The notes beneath the pieces were generated by a model, which was not told the origin of the DNA, did not search any database, and saw only the letters and a list, made by a program, of their open reading frames with translations. From Tieghemostelium lacteum (Eukaryota > Evosea > Eumycetozoa > Dictyosteliales > Raperosteliaceae), in NCBI GenBank assembly GCA_001606155.1, contig LODT01000028.1, positions 1,464,735 to 1,528,734 on the forward strand: a stretch of 64,000 bases of DNA. Direction: 5' to 3'. Below are positions 22,679 through 37,333 of this stretch, piece after piece. The first letter of the stretch is position 1. Each line of letters opens with the position of its first letter. The position numbers were made by a program, and so were the translations under genes.

Positions 22679-23211
22679 ATCTATAACCTATAGATAACAA
22701 CTAAATGTGATATTATTGATATTTTTTTTTTTTACTATTATTGTAATTTAAGAGAGTGGTCAAAGGGGAAAAAAAATCAAACCTGTCAAAAAAAAAAAAA
22801 CCACCCTTTTGCCCAACCCTTCAAATAATGATAAGATTCTATTAGATTTGTTCGGAACGAACTTTAAATGTAAGTTCTGTCTTCTATTTTTAAGTTATAT
22901 ACATATTTAAAAAATTAAAAAAAAAAAGAAATGATTAAAAAAAATAAATAAACATTTTATATTTATTTATATGTTGAAATATTGAGCCTAATTTAAAAAA
23001 AGAATTTAAAGGAATTTTGAGTTTTGATTTGAATTGGAGCTTTACATTATTATAATCTATCTCTAAAATAAATATCCTTTTTGTGGAATGATTTTACTAT
23101 TTTCTTCTCTTCTTTTTTTTTTTCCAAATTTATATGTGGTTGTATATTATTATATTTTAATCGTAAGAGAGATATAGGACAATGTAACAAAATAGTTAAA
23201 TTGACATAGAT
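22679..23211. other. spacer between ComC-like and MADS-box genes
   Basis: This 533-base spacer lies upstream of the ComC-like gene and downstream of the MADS gene, both on the minus strand. It is A/T-run rich, with an ACCACCC box near 22800 and a small inverted repeat GTTCG-GAA-CGAAC near 22851-22863. No gene is supported. Confidence 0.4.
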
Positions 23212-24273
23212 CTATTGGACAAACGTATCAAATTTTCTTTTCTTTAGTTGTGTATCTTGATAAGAGTTGTTCTTATAGGTAGTATATTGTGAAAGTTCAT
23301 GGAAAGATGGAAGTGAAGGTAGATGTTTACTATTGATATCTGTCGATGAAGACTCCATAGTAATGATATTTGATGTAGAATTGGATGACAATGGTGGTAA
23401 GGTTTTGTTATTATTATTATTGGTAGTATTTGGATTATAAATTGGTACCTTAGTATCTAGATGATGATGATGTGAATTTGGTGACTGGTGAATCGATGTA
23501 CTATTGCTACTGGTATCAATCAATTGAATTGGAGAACCAGGAGATCTTGGTGATGTCATTGGAGAATTATTATCATAAATATTATTTGGAGTTTGTTGTT
23601 GAGAACTTATAGTTGATATACTATTAGCACTACTATTACTACTATTATTCTGTTGTTGACTCTTAAAATTATTATTCCAATTCAATGATAAAAGTGCATG
23701 TGTACATGCATAATCAATATTACTACTATTTAAACTATTGTTATTATCTATTATTCTATTACTATTGTTATTGTTATTATTATTATTATTATTATTATGT
23801 ATATTTTGACTTGATAAAATTGGAGAAGTATTAGGAGAAGATTTTGTAAAATGATTTAATTGATGGCTATTATTAATTGTATTGGTATTATTATTATTGT
23901 TATGATGTTGAATTGGTGTAATGATTGATGGAGACTTTTCATCTTCATCCGAATGTGAATCGTCGTGATAATCGGATTTATCACCTTTTTTTACAAAAAC
24001 TTTATCATAATCGTCATCAGTAAATTTTTGAGTGATTTCAGGACCATAATCTGGCACTGATTCCATAGGGCTTGGAAGATCGTTGGATATGTATTGAGAG
24101 TATTTTTCTTTGGTGTTGGAGGAATTATTTACAATGATCAAAGAAACTGTGGATCCACACAACAATGACAATTCCATTGCCTTCTTAATCAAACCATTCT
24201 TTCTCTTATTAAAAGTAACTTGTCTATTTCTTTCATCAGCAATCTTTTGAATCTTAATTTTCTTTCTACCCAT
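23212..24273 (-). CDS. MEF2-type MADS-box transcription factor
   Basis: Single exon, 353 aa. Residues 1-60 form a MADS box ([18 protein letters not shown], then [20 protein letters not shown]), which binds A/T-rich CArG-like DNA as a dimer. [27 protein letters not shown] is MEF2-like rather than SRF-like. The stretch after it ([22 protein letters not shown]) departs from the usual MEF2 wording. The rest is disordered, rich in Asn, Ser and His, with one 11-Asn run. D. discoideum has a MEF2 factor (mef2A) with roles in growth and cell fate; this could be its orthologue or a second paralogue. The long gene-free upstream region may hold its promoter. Confidence 0.85.
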   Translation of the reverse strand: MGRKKIKIQKIADERNRQVTFNKRKNGLIKKAMELSLLCGSTVSLIIVNNSSNTKEKYSQYISNDLPSPMESVPDYGPEITQKFTDDDYDKVFVKKGDKSDYHDDSHSDEDEKSPSIITPIQHHNNNNNTNTINNSHQLNHFTKSSPNTSPILSSQNIHNNNNNNNNNNNSNRIIDNNNSLNSSNIDYACTHALLSLNWNNNFKSQQQNNSSNSSANSISTISSQQQTPNNIYDNNSPMTSPRSPGSPIQLIDTSSNSTSIHQSPNSHHHHLDTKVPIYNPNTTNNNNNKTLPPLSSNSTSNIITMESSSTDINSKHLPSLPSFHELSQYTTYKNNSYQDTQLKKRKFDTFVQ

Positions 24274-27041
24274 TTTTGTTTACTTTTGTTTTTAAAAAAA
24301 TATTATTATTATTGTTATTATTAATATTGAAGATATTTAAATTATAATAAAATTTTGGACTATTGGGAGAGATTAAAATAATTGATGTTAGAAAAACGAA
24401 ATTACTATAATATATTTTTTTTAGATATTATGATAAAATGGAATATAAATATAAATTTTTTTGTTTTGGTAATTTTAAATTAAAAAAAAGTAGTTATCTG
24501 GATATGTTTCTACTCTAACAATATAAATGACACCTTGACAATTAGGTTACCGAAACAATCTATGTTTAATATAAATCTACGGTTTCAACTTCCTTTTAGG
24601 AATTTTTTTTTTTTTTTGGTTTTCACAAAGTTTTCAGAATTAGACTCTAAAATAGATTTTTTTTTTTTTTGTCAAAAAATGTGATGATATGGTGACAGTG
24701 TGAATGATGCGGGAAATTTAAAAAAAAAACTATATAACCTTTTACTAGTTTATTGTTAAAACTAAAAAAACACAAAAAAATAAAAATAGAGAAACGATGT
24801 AAGGGAATTATATTATTAACTAATAATTGAAATTAATAAAACACAATTGGTAGAAATAATTTTAATTTTGTAAACAAATATAACTTTTGGGTAGTTGGCT
24901 TGTTTGAATTTTAAATCTATTTATACATATACCGAATGTGTATAAAAAAAAAATGCCATTCCTAAAAAGATTTAAATTTATACACACGTATTTATAACTA
25001 TACAATGAAATACACCCACACCACACTCACTCAACCAGGAAGAAGAGTCTGGCAGACTAGTGATAAATAAATATACAAATTTTAAAATTAAAAAAAATCT
25101 AAATCTTTTTTTTAAAAAAGGGTGTGCATATGGTAAATGAGGTGTGGGGTGGTGCGGAATTTCCAAACCAATACAAATGGATGTTTAATGATATTATTCA
25201 TACCAAAGATGTAATAATAAACAACAAAATAGTAAACCAAAGATCTTTTTTTGGAAACTGGAAAAAATAAAAAAATTTTTTAAAAGAATGAAAAACTCCA
25301 CAGATGATCTTACAATTGATAGTGCTATTATAGTATTATCAATGAAATTGCACTTGATAAAAGGTTATAAAGTTGTGTGTTGTTGTTCTTGTTTTTTTTT
25401 TTAATATTACCCCCAAAAAGCAAAGTTAATTAATTATAAATAAACTTACACAATTAAAATAAATTTGAAAGATATTTACAATTATATTAAATATATATTT
25501 AGATAGTTAATATAAAAAAGTATGTTTGCTGTTTTTTTTTTTTTTTTTTTTAGTTTTCTTTTGGTTATATGGTTTGATGGGAATAAATACAACCTGAGAA
25601 CTATGTACAAATATTAAAAAAAAAAAAGTTATAAATAAATGTTTGAGCTGGTTTAAAAATAAATTTCTTTTTTCTTTTTAGTTTTGTTAGCCCAGTTCTG
25701 AAAGTGATTTATGAAAATTTTAAATATCCCTTTCAAAAGATAAAAATAGAAAATTGTTATTCCCAATAAAACAACAACAATACATTATTACGGCATCATT
25801 TTGATTTTTTTTTTTTACATTTAGTCCATCCCGATTTTTTATAGATTATTTATAAAAAAACGAAATTTCAGGGATTTCAATGGGTTTTTACAATTGTCTA
25901 AAAAAAAATTTGTCATAAAAAGATCTTCTATCAAATTGATATTTATTTTTATTATAAATTTGTAGAATATAAATGAATGATAATGCTTACCTTAATTTAT
26001 TAATGATGTTATTTGAATTGCTTGGAAATTATATTAACGTATTTATATGGTTATAATAAATAAATATCTAATATATATATAAATAAATTATAAATATGTA
26101 AATATAAAATATATATCTTGAATTGATATTATAAATATATTTAGTAATTAAAAAAAAAAAAAATATTAATAAGTTGTAAAGAACTGGGGGTGGGCCTTTG
26201 TGCATAAAATATGAAATTATGGGTCACGTAATATCACAAATGTATAAATGTCAAAGAAGAGTCTAAAGAAGCCCGATCAACGTTAATTTATATGTCAAGT
26301 TTATGCAAAAAAAATCAATTTTCTGGAATCAATAGAAGACAGACAAACAAAATCTATATTTATAAATATAAAAAAGGGAGTTGAGGGGGATAAGATTAGG
26401 TGAAAATAAAAAAATAATATTATTAAATTATAAATATGTAAATATGATTTGGAATGGAATTAAAAAAAGAAGAATCTTTTTTTTTTTTTATTTTTGTTTA
26501 TTTATAATCTTAGTTCTTGCATTTTATACTACCACTATGATGATAGTAAATGTCACCTCTAGAAGAATGAGAAAAGATCTGGTCTTCAGTTTTTTTATAT
26601 GAGGTCCCATATTGTAAAATTTAACTAAATGACAACAAAGATTCGAATTATTTTTAAAAAACTCAATTTTTTGACAAATATGTACTTAAGTCGTTTACTG
26701 GCGCAATTCTGGTGGGATTTATTTTTATCTTCTCTATCAAGTCTCATCATGATTCTTGAATAATGTAATTACAACTTAATGACAAATAGTTTAGTCAACA
26801 AACTCGGACAATGTATGTTGAAATTTCATTGCGACAGATCATGATATGATTACAATTTATTTATTTTTTTCCTCATTTGTGCTTATTAAACTAGTTTCAA
26901 TCAAAATGTAACTTATAATATTTTACAAACTATAATTGATTAGTTGTGTAATTACACTTCAAATAAAATTAATTGAATTCATTACTTTTGAAAACTTTTT
27001 TTTATATTTTTGTTTAGTTTTCAAGTCAGAAAGCGGAGTGG
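24274..27041. other. 2.8-kb gene-free stretch between MADS-box and TELO2 genes
   Basis: Both flanking genes point away, so it contains two promoters. It is made of A/T runs (for example a T run near 25531-25551) with scattered GC-richer islets: CACCACACTCACTCAACC at 25018-25036, GGTGTGGGGTGGTGCGG near 25141-25157 and GGGGGTGGGCC near 26186-26196. I checked for tRNA B boxes, snRNA-like structure and long frames and found none that held up. The short frames here look random. Confidence 0.4.
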
Positions 27042-28077
27042 ATGGAAAACATATTTGAGAATCTTCGTAATAGTAAAGATATAAAGATTGTAATTGACAA
27101 TATAAAGGAATTAAAAAAGTTTATAAATTTTGAATATACAAGTGGAGATGAACAACATAGACAACAGTTTTTGAAAAGTTATGGATATATATTGAAATTT
27201 CTCATTGACAATGTTGTCTCAGATTGGTACTTTGCATTCAATGCTACTGAGAGACAACTCTTTGAATCACTATTTACTGCTCAAACTATAGTTTTGGAAT
27301 CATTCATTACAGTATCTAACATGATAATGAATGTCAATAGTGGAAAATCAACTTCTACTCAAATAGAGACTACACCTAATACAAGTGTAGTCAGTAAAGA
27401 AATTCAAGATTTTTTAATTAATAAGTTACTATTGGGTCAGTTTATAGATAGGAAATTGATTATAACTCTATTTGTAGAGTTTATAAGGAGACACCATACA
27501 GATAGTATCAATATGGAATTATGGTTACTAGTTGTAAATCTATTATCTTCCATACCTGATAAACTTAGAAATATAAAATACCAAAACAAAAATATAATCA
27601 ATAGTCAGTTTGATATAGATACCTACTTTCCATCCATTCTCAATCAACTGTTGGAGATTACAACTAATCAAGCTGCATTTGTACATTTACAACCTAGATT
27701 CAATATAACACTACCACAATTATTAGCACAGTGTTTTTCAAAAATGATAAAAACTGGATCAAAAGGGTATATATTGGAGAACTATATGGTACCTCTAGTG
27801 AACAAACATCACCACTCAGAAAGTACTATTCTAATTGACATTATCAATCAATTGAATGGTAGTTGTTTAGATACAATGTTAGAGTACCTAATACATAATC
27901 TCTCTAAATTCACATTGAATAATATAGTTGACGAGTTTCAATTGTCATTTCAAAACAATAAACTGTCAAGCATGGTAATTCACATTCTTACCAATAAGAT
28001 CCTGGTAAATAAGTTGTACCTTTGTACAATACCCGTACAAAATCAATATCTATGGCTATTAGATAAAATGTCATCCC

Positions 28078-28151
<74 letters not shown>

Positions 28152-29738
28152 CCACAACCGAATCTATCATTTAAATGTCTACATAATCTATTAAAACTAT
28201 GGTCAGATCAATATTTCCTATCAAGTTGTACAAATGAACATCATGCTAGTGTTTCAAGAAGTATACTATTTTTCTTAGAAAGACTACAAATTTCACAAGA
28301 GTCACCAATGAGATCTCTATTGGTAAAAGGTATTGAGGTTCATTTAAAATCTACTATAAAGTCAATCAATACACGTGGTATGGTTATAGCTGAACATTTT
28401 TCAAAATCAGTAAAATTGGAAGGTGAACAAAATGAACCATTATCATTCAACTATGATCTATCAACACCTGACCAAACCAATTTCAATCTAAATTTCTCAA
28501 TTATAGATACCAAGGAGGAATCTATATCAAAAACGGATCATAATGACACTTCTGAGAAATCAAATTCCAAAATTAGTTCTGATTTGGAAAATGTAAAAAA
28601 AAAAGAAGAGTACAAGAAAAAATTGGAGAAAGAGTTTAGTTTATATGATCCTGATATGGTAATGGAGAAAAATGATGATGACGATGATAATATACCTAGG
28701 ATTCAGGAGATTGATGATAGTGATGAGGATGATGATTTGAAACCTTATGATTTAGATGATGATGAATCGGATCTAAAGGGTTCTGGTAAAAGTAGAGTGT
28801 ATCTAAGAGATTGTTTATTGGATTTACAATCACAAAAACATACAGCAGAGAGTTGGGAATCATCATTGAAATCTATTAGTAAGATTGTTTGGAATAATCC
28901 ACAGGATATAGATGACCTCTCTCAACCACTTTCAAAATCACTATTACATTTACAAAATGAATATGGGTTAGAGGATTTTAGTGATTTGAGAGCACAGGCA
29001 ATGATAGCTCTTTCAGTTCAGTCACCACTCTTTGTAGTTCCTTATCTTACAGAGGCATTCTATCAATCAAATTTCAGTGTTGGTCAGAGACTATTGATTT
29101 TAGATGTACTTTTGGAATGTGCTAGAATTATCTCTGGAAACCATGACCAATACGAAGACAATCAACAACGTAGTGTTGATAGTTCAATAGATGGTGTTCA
29201 GCATGAGATTAAGAAACTTCAGCTTACTAAGCCTCCAGTAGGTACCATTCTCAAAACTAGAGTGCAATCTAAACCCACGCCTAGAGGAAAAGTAAATAGA
29301 TTTCATCAACTGGCAAAAATGTTTTTCTATCCGTTTTTGAGTTCATATGATAAAGTTACTCAATGTTATAGTATGGATTTAATGGGATTTGATTGTTATC
29401 TACTTAGTAGACTATTATGGACATTATCAGTTTTTATAGAGTGTTCTACCAATGCTCCCGATTCATTATCAATGTCAAAAGAGATGTTATCACTTTTGTG
29501 GTCATTGAGATTACACCAAGATACACATGTTAGAAGATCCATTCTATTTGGTTTGTCAAGAGTTTTTCTATCAATTTCATCATCGTCATCATCAAAATCT
29601 ATTCAATCATTTTTAAATCAACAATTGGATTTTGAAGAGTTGCTATCTTATATTTTAAACATATCAAAAAACGATTCCGATAAAGATTGTAGAATGATGG
29701 CACAGTCGATCTGTTCTTTGATAATGGACACAAAATGA
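27042..29738 (+). CDS. telo2: TELO2/Tel2 homologue, TTT co-chaperone subunit
   Basis: Single exon, 898 aa, ending in TGA. The C-terminal third is the Tel2 domain: an acidic linker, then SDEDDDLKPYDLDDDESDL, YLRDCLLDL, LLHLQNEYGLEDFSDLRAQA, PYLTEAFYQSNFSVGQRLLI. These match the conserved core of TELO2 at about residues 560-700. The N-terminal half is an alpha-solenoid-like helical region interrupted by a pure 25-codon CAA (Gln) run at 28077-28151. TELO2 acts with TTI1 and TTI2 and HSP90 to mature PIK-related kinases (TOR, ATM, ATR, DNA-PKcs). The start ATG is the first in frame after an AT-rich leader. The family call is secure; the Gln insertion is genome-typical. Confidence 0.92.
28077..28151 (+). 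repeat. pure CAA trinucleotide run (25 codons) in TELO2
   Basis: Twenty-five uninterrupted CAA codons, then CCA CAA CCG. It is in frame and encodes poly-Gln. The purity suggests recent slippage and likely length variation between strains. Confidence 0.95.
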
Positions 29739-29788
29739 AAAATAAATAAATATTTTCTAAAAATCTGTGTCTGATCAGGTAAATTTTT

Positions 29789-29791
<3 letters not shown>

Positions 29792-29821
<30 letters not shown>
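29792..29821. repeat. 30-base T homopolymer
   Basis: Run of about 30 T between the TELO2 stop and the kinase start. This is typical of dictyostelid spacers; the exact length may be uncertain in sequencing. Confidence 0.8.
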
Positions 29822-29828
<7 letters not shown>

Positions 29829-29911
29829 AAATTTTCAAATAAAAACTTGTAGGGATAGTGTTTCATTTTAAAACAAAATTTAATCCTTTTACATAAAAAG
29901 TTTTCAACACC

Positions 29912-31204
29912 ATGTTAAGATTAATCAGAAAAAAAATTCAAAGAAAAAAGGAATCAAAGATTGATGATTACTATGAATTTGGACCTGAAATTGGAAGGTA
30001 TGATTACATATAATGGCAATATTCCATTGAAAATCTCAGGTTATGAGGATAAACGACATCTAATTTCAAATTGTGCATACAATAGAGGTGCATTTTCAGT
30101 AGTTAGACAAGGAACAAATAAAGAGACAGGTGAGTTGGTTGCTGTGAAATCAATATCAAAACAACATGTATCAGAAGCAGAAATGAAAAGATTCACAACA
30201 GAGATTGATATTATGAAGAAACTAAAGCATAAGAATATTATACAATTGATAGAGGTTTTCGATTCTCATGATTACCTATATTTAGTATTGGAATTGTAAG
30301 TTTATCACTTATTCTCTACAATTGCCCCACCATTATACAAATCTAACCATATTGATTACAGAATTAGAGGAGGTGAATTGTTTGATAAAATTGTAGAAAA
30401 GGGTCAGTATTCAGAAAAGGATGCATGTAATTTAGTAAGACAAATAGTTTCAGCAGTTGAATATATGCATCAACATGGAGTTTGTCATAGAGATTTAAAA
30501 CCAGAGAATCTATTATGTTCTGCTGATGATGAAACTGAACAAATTGTAAGAATTGCAGGTATGTATATCATTTTTATCATTTGAATAATAGATCTATTGT
30601 AATTAACTTCAGTATGTATATACATTAGACTTTGGTCTGAGTAAAATATTTGAAGGTGGAGAGGAATTAAGAACGGCATGTGGTACACCTGATTATGTGG
30701 CACCTGAGATTTTAGAGTGCAAACCTTATGATACATCTGTGGATATGTGGAGTATTGGTGTGATTACTTATATTTTATTGTGTGGATTTGCACCATTCTC
30801 TGCTGATACACATCATGAATTGTTTCAAAAGATTTTAGATTTAGAATATGATTTTCCTGAACCTGAGTGGTCTGGAATTACTGATTTGGCAAAAGATTTC
30901 ATTTCTCAATTACTAGTTATAAATCCATCTGAAAGATGGTCTGCTTCTCAATGTCAGAAGCATCCTTGGTTAGCTGTATGTTATTCTACAATACCCTAGT
31001 TTATTGAAAAGTAGTATTAATTATTAATTATTTATTTGAAAACTACAGGAAAACCATGAAAATAAGGAATTAAAATTATTAGATTCCACTATAAATTCAA
31101 TGAAAGATTATGTAAAGAATAGAGAGGCATCATCTGCAAATATCGTAATGAGATCATCTCAATCAACTCCCAATTTACACTCAACATTTCAAATTAATAG
31201 ATAA
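29912..31204 (+). CDS. CaMK-group serine/threonine protein kinase, 331 aa
   Basis: Five exons: 29912-29997, 30086-30295, 30362-30558, 30629-30975, 31049-31204. Junctions are GT-AG, and the first acceptor was chosen because it restores the P-loop. The kinase domain begins near residue 21 with [16 protein letters not shown]. Lys50 lies in [14 protein letters not shown] starts near 141, DFG is 165-167, and [11 protein letters not shown] follows. [18 protein letters not shown] and [18 protein letters not shown] are typical of CaMKI/DAPK-like kinases. All catalytic residues are present. The tail after the kinase is short and Ser/Thr-rich ([11 protein letters not shown]), and I see no clear calmodulin-binding helix. 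The substrate is unknown. The gene is tandem with TELO2, 173 bases downstream. Confidence 0.9.
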
Positions 31205-31674
31205 ATAGATTCACTAAAAAAGTAAACAAATACACTAAAATCATAATACACAATATATATATATACATAGATCAAATTACAGAGATACAGAATAACAAAT
31301 GTAACATTAGAAAAAAAAAAAAAAAACAAAACAGAATTATTATAATAGTTAGTGGTAATCAAAAGAGTTCTATTTATTTTTGACTCTTTTCTATTTTCTA
31401 TTATTATCATTATTTATCTTCCTTCTTTCTCATCAAATGAAAATTACAAAAAATACCCCTTTTTCCTTTTACTTTCAAAATCACAGCAGACCAACTTATA
31501 ACTTTCAAAAGAATGTAAATTTAAAATAAAAAGAGACTCATAAGAGCACATATGCTTCTCCATTAATATAGAAAAATTAATGGGACATAAAGATATCATA
31601 TAAATTATACAAAATGAAACAAGATTGATGATTTGTTTTTGCTTTTTATTGGAGGGATTGGCATTGAGAGTAAT
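31205..31674. other. spacer between convergent kinase and enolase genes
   Basis: These 470 bases between two 3' ends are A/T-rich with an A run near 31313-31325. No gene or RNA is supported. It contains both 3' untranslated regions. Confidence 0.5.
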
Positions 31675-34962
<3,288 letters not shown>

Positions 34963-37194
34963 ATGGGGAAAAATGAAATTGTGGATCAAAATCAAAATCC
35001 TAAAATATATGTATTCACTGCAGATGGAATTTCCAGTGATCAAGAAATAATCAGTGATAATCCAGTAGTGGATAATTGTAATAATATAGTAGATGAAAAT
35101 CATCAAATAAATTCAACTGATATTAATAGTCCATCATGTATCTCTACCAGTTCGTCAATATCCGATAAAAACGAATCTGTACTACAATCATCTGTATCAA
35201 CACCATGTCCAAATAATACACATAAACCAAATTTAAAAAATATTGAAAAGGTAATTGAGATTCTAAATCAAGAGAAAAGTCAGGAAATCTCAATTGTTAA
35301 TTTAGACGATCTGATAGATATTCCAATAACTCCAAGATCAATGGCTGCAGTTCCATCTATTGGACAACTAGATGAAATGGTCAGTAATGTAGATAGCTCT
35401 TCTAGCCCTCCATCAAGAACCTCAACATTCTTAACCGATGAGGACCAATCCACACAAACCAGAGAACCACTAAAAAGAAAACAAATTTTAATAATTTTCA
35501 GTGGTCTGATGATAAGTTTATTTTTATCAGCTCTAGATACTACAATAGTTGCAACAGCACTTCCAGCCATCGTAGCTGATATGGGCCGTTTAGAACAACT
35601 AAGTTGGGTGGTTACAGTTTATTTATTGACATCAACAAGCGTTGCTCCATTATTTGGTAAATTTTCCGATATTTTTGGTAGAAAACCCATGTTATTATTT
35701 AGTTTAAGTGTATTTCTAATTGGAAGTATTCTATGTGCTACTTCATATAGTTTATTGATGTTGATAGCAAGTAGAGCAGTTCAAGGCATTGGTGGGGGTG
35801 GTCTGATGAGTGCTGTAATGATTGTTATGGCTGAAATTGTACCTCTTAGGGAACGTGGTAAGTACCAAGGTTTATTAGGAGCTGTCTATGCAGTCTCATC
35901 AGTTGTAGGTCCATTAATTGGTGGTACCTTTACTGACCGTTTAAATTGGCGTTGGGCATTCTGGATCAATTTACCAATTGGTGCCGTTGCATTGATTGTT
36001 GTATTCTTTGCTTTAAAACTCCCACAAGATACTCTACCTTTCAAAGAAGGTGTAAAACGTATTGATGCCATTGGTACATTAACTCTAGTCTCTGCAGTAG
36101 TATCATTTTTATTGGCAATGAGTTGGGGTGGTGAAACATACCAATGGGATTCACCAATTGTAATATCACTATTTTCAGCAAGTATCTTACTTTTATCTAT
36201 ATTTATAATTGCTGAGAAATTCCTCACCAAGAATCCAATCATTCCACTGGTTCTTTTTAAAAATAGAAACTATGTACTCTGTTCCATGGGTTCATTTCTA
36301 TTGGGATTCATCATGTTTGGTGTCATTTATTACATTCCATTGTATTTCCAAATGGTTAAAAATGAAACTGCCACATACTCAGGACTACAACTGTTACCAA
36401 CAATGTTATTTATTGTAATTTGTGGAAGTATCAGTGGTATCCTAATTACTAAATTTGGACATTACAAAACCTATCCAATACTCGGAATGTTAATGATGAC
36501 AGTTGGATGCTTTCTTCTAACTCTCTGGAATGATCAATCCAAACAAATTCACTATATTGCCTATCAATCCATCATTGGTATGGGCATTGGATTCACAATG
36601 CAAATTTTAGTATTGGTAGCACAAAACTCAGTAGAATACTCTCTAATATCTATATCAACTGCCACCATTAGTTTCTGGAGAACTATTGGAGGTGTCATAT
36701 CCGTTAGTCTATTCAACACTATACTAAACCAACAATTCCAAAGTAATCTTAGACAACTTTTAAGATTATATCCAGATATTCTAAATGGTATGCCATCAGA
36801 TCAATTCCAAGCCGACTTTATAACCACATTTGAAGGATATGGTAAAGAACAAATTGTTGATGCCTATGCTTCAGCACTTTCTATAGTATTTTTATCAGCA
36901 ACCCCTTTTGCAGCATTGGGTTGTATTGTAATTCTATTCATTAAACCAACAAAATTGAGAACCACATTATTTAAAAAGGAATCTCAACCAACACAAGAAT
37001 CAGTCGATATCGACCAACAAACCAACGAAAGTAATAATACCAATAGAAACAACGAAAATAGTCAATTGGAAATTGATATAATTGAAGAAGAAACTAAAAC
37101 AAAAGGCGATGATGATATTGATGAAATCATTCAATTGACACCTCATCAAAATAACTTGATAATTCATGACCAAAAAGAGATTTCATCTACTTAA
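34963..37194 (+). CDS. MFS transporter, DHA2 (14-TM) multidrug type
   Basis: Single exon, 743 aa. A 170-residue Ser/Asn-rich cytosolic head precedes the transporter. The first membrane segment carries LSALDTTIVATALPAIVADM (about residues 187-206), a DHA2 hallmark. Motif A is GKFSDIFGRKPMLL near 231, then ASRAVQGIGGGGLMSAVMIV and GPLIGGTFTDRLNWRWAFWI. About 14 membrane spans are predictable, and an acidic cytosolic tail ends the protein. Relatives are proton-driven exporters of drugs or amino acids in fungi and bacteria; the substrate here is unknown. The loop and tail sequences are amoeba-like, so recent bacterial transfer is not supported. Confidence 0.93.
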   Translation: MGKNEIVDQNQNPKIYVFTADGISSDQEIISDNPVVDNCNNIVDENHQINSTDINSPSCISTSSSISDKNESVLQSSVSTPCPNNTHKPNLKNIEKVIEILNQEKSQEISIVNLDDLIDIPITPRSMAAVPSIGQLDEMVSNVDSSSSPPSRTSTFLTDEDQSTQTREPLKRKQILIIFSGLMISLFLSALDTTIVATALPAIVADMGRLEQLSWVVTVYLLTSTSVAPLFGKFSDIFGRKPMLLFSLSVFLIGSILCATSYSLLMLIASRAVQGIGGGGLMSAVMIVMAEIVPLRERGKYQGLLGAVYAVSSVVGPLIGGTFTDRLNWRWAFWINLPIGAVALIVVFFALKLPQDTLPFKEGVKRIDAIGTLTLVSAVVSFLLAMSWGGETYQWDSPIVISLFSASILLLSIFIIAEKFLTKNPIIPLVLFKNRNYVLCSMGSFLLGFIMFGVIYYIPLYFQMVKNETATYSGLQLLPTMLFIVICGSISGILITKFGHYKTYPILGMLMMTVGCFLLTLWNDQSKQIHYIAYQSIIGMGIGFTMQILVLVAQNSVEYSLISISTATISFWRTIGGVISVSLFNTILNQQFQSNLRQLLRLYPDILNGMPSDQFQADFITTFEGYGKEQIVDAYASALSIVFLSATPFAALGCIVILFIKPTKLRTTLFKKESQPTQESVDIDQQTNESNNTNRNNENSQLEIDIIEEETKTKGDDDIDEIIQLTPHQNNLIIHDQKEISST

Positions 37195-37333
37195 ATAAAA
37201 TGAATTATTTATATATCGAATTTCATATTTATTCTATAATATTTTAAATTCTTCATTATGCCACTTTTATTCTTTCCTTTAGCTTATTGATACATTTTGT
37301 TCTGTTTGTTTTTAAATAAATGTTAATATTTTT

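Noticed and set aside
26217-26224. TTATGGGT, the reverse of the DUSE box that precedes Dictyostelium snRNA and class I RNA genes
   Set aside because: About 60 bases downstream on the minus strand, where the RNA should start, there is only a T run; no RNA-like structure follows.
26381-26602. 73-codon frame in the 2.8-kb gap
   Set aside because: It does not start at a good ATG and is mostly A/T-run translation with no recognisable domain.
26636-26652. GATTCGAATT, like a tRNA B box
   Set aside because: The last consensus base is wrong, and there is no A box or cloverleaf around it.
27988-28170. Antisense poly-Val frame at the CAA run
   Set aside because: It arises only from reading TTG/GTT repeats on the opposite strand of the TELO2 gene.
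34963-37194. Recent bacterial transfer of the DHA2 transporter
   Set aside because: Codon use, Asn/Ser-rich ends and base composition match the neighbours; DHA2 exporters are widespread in eukaryotic microbes.
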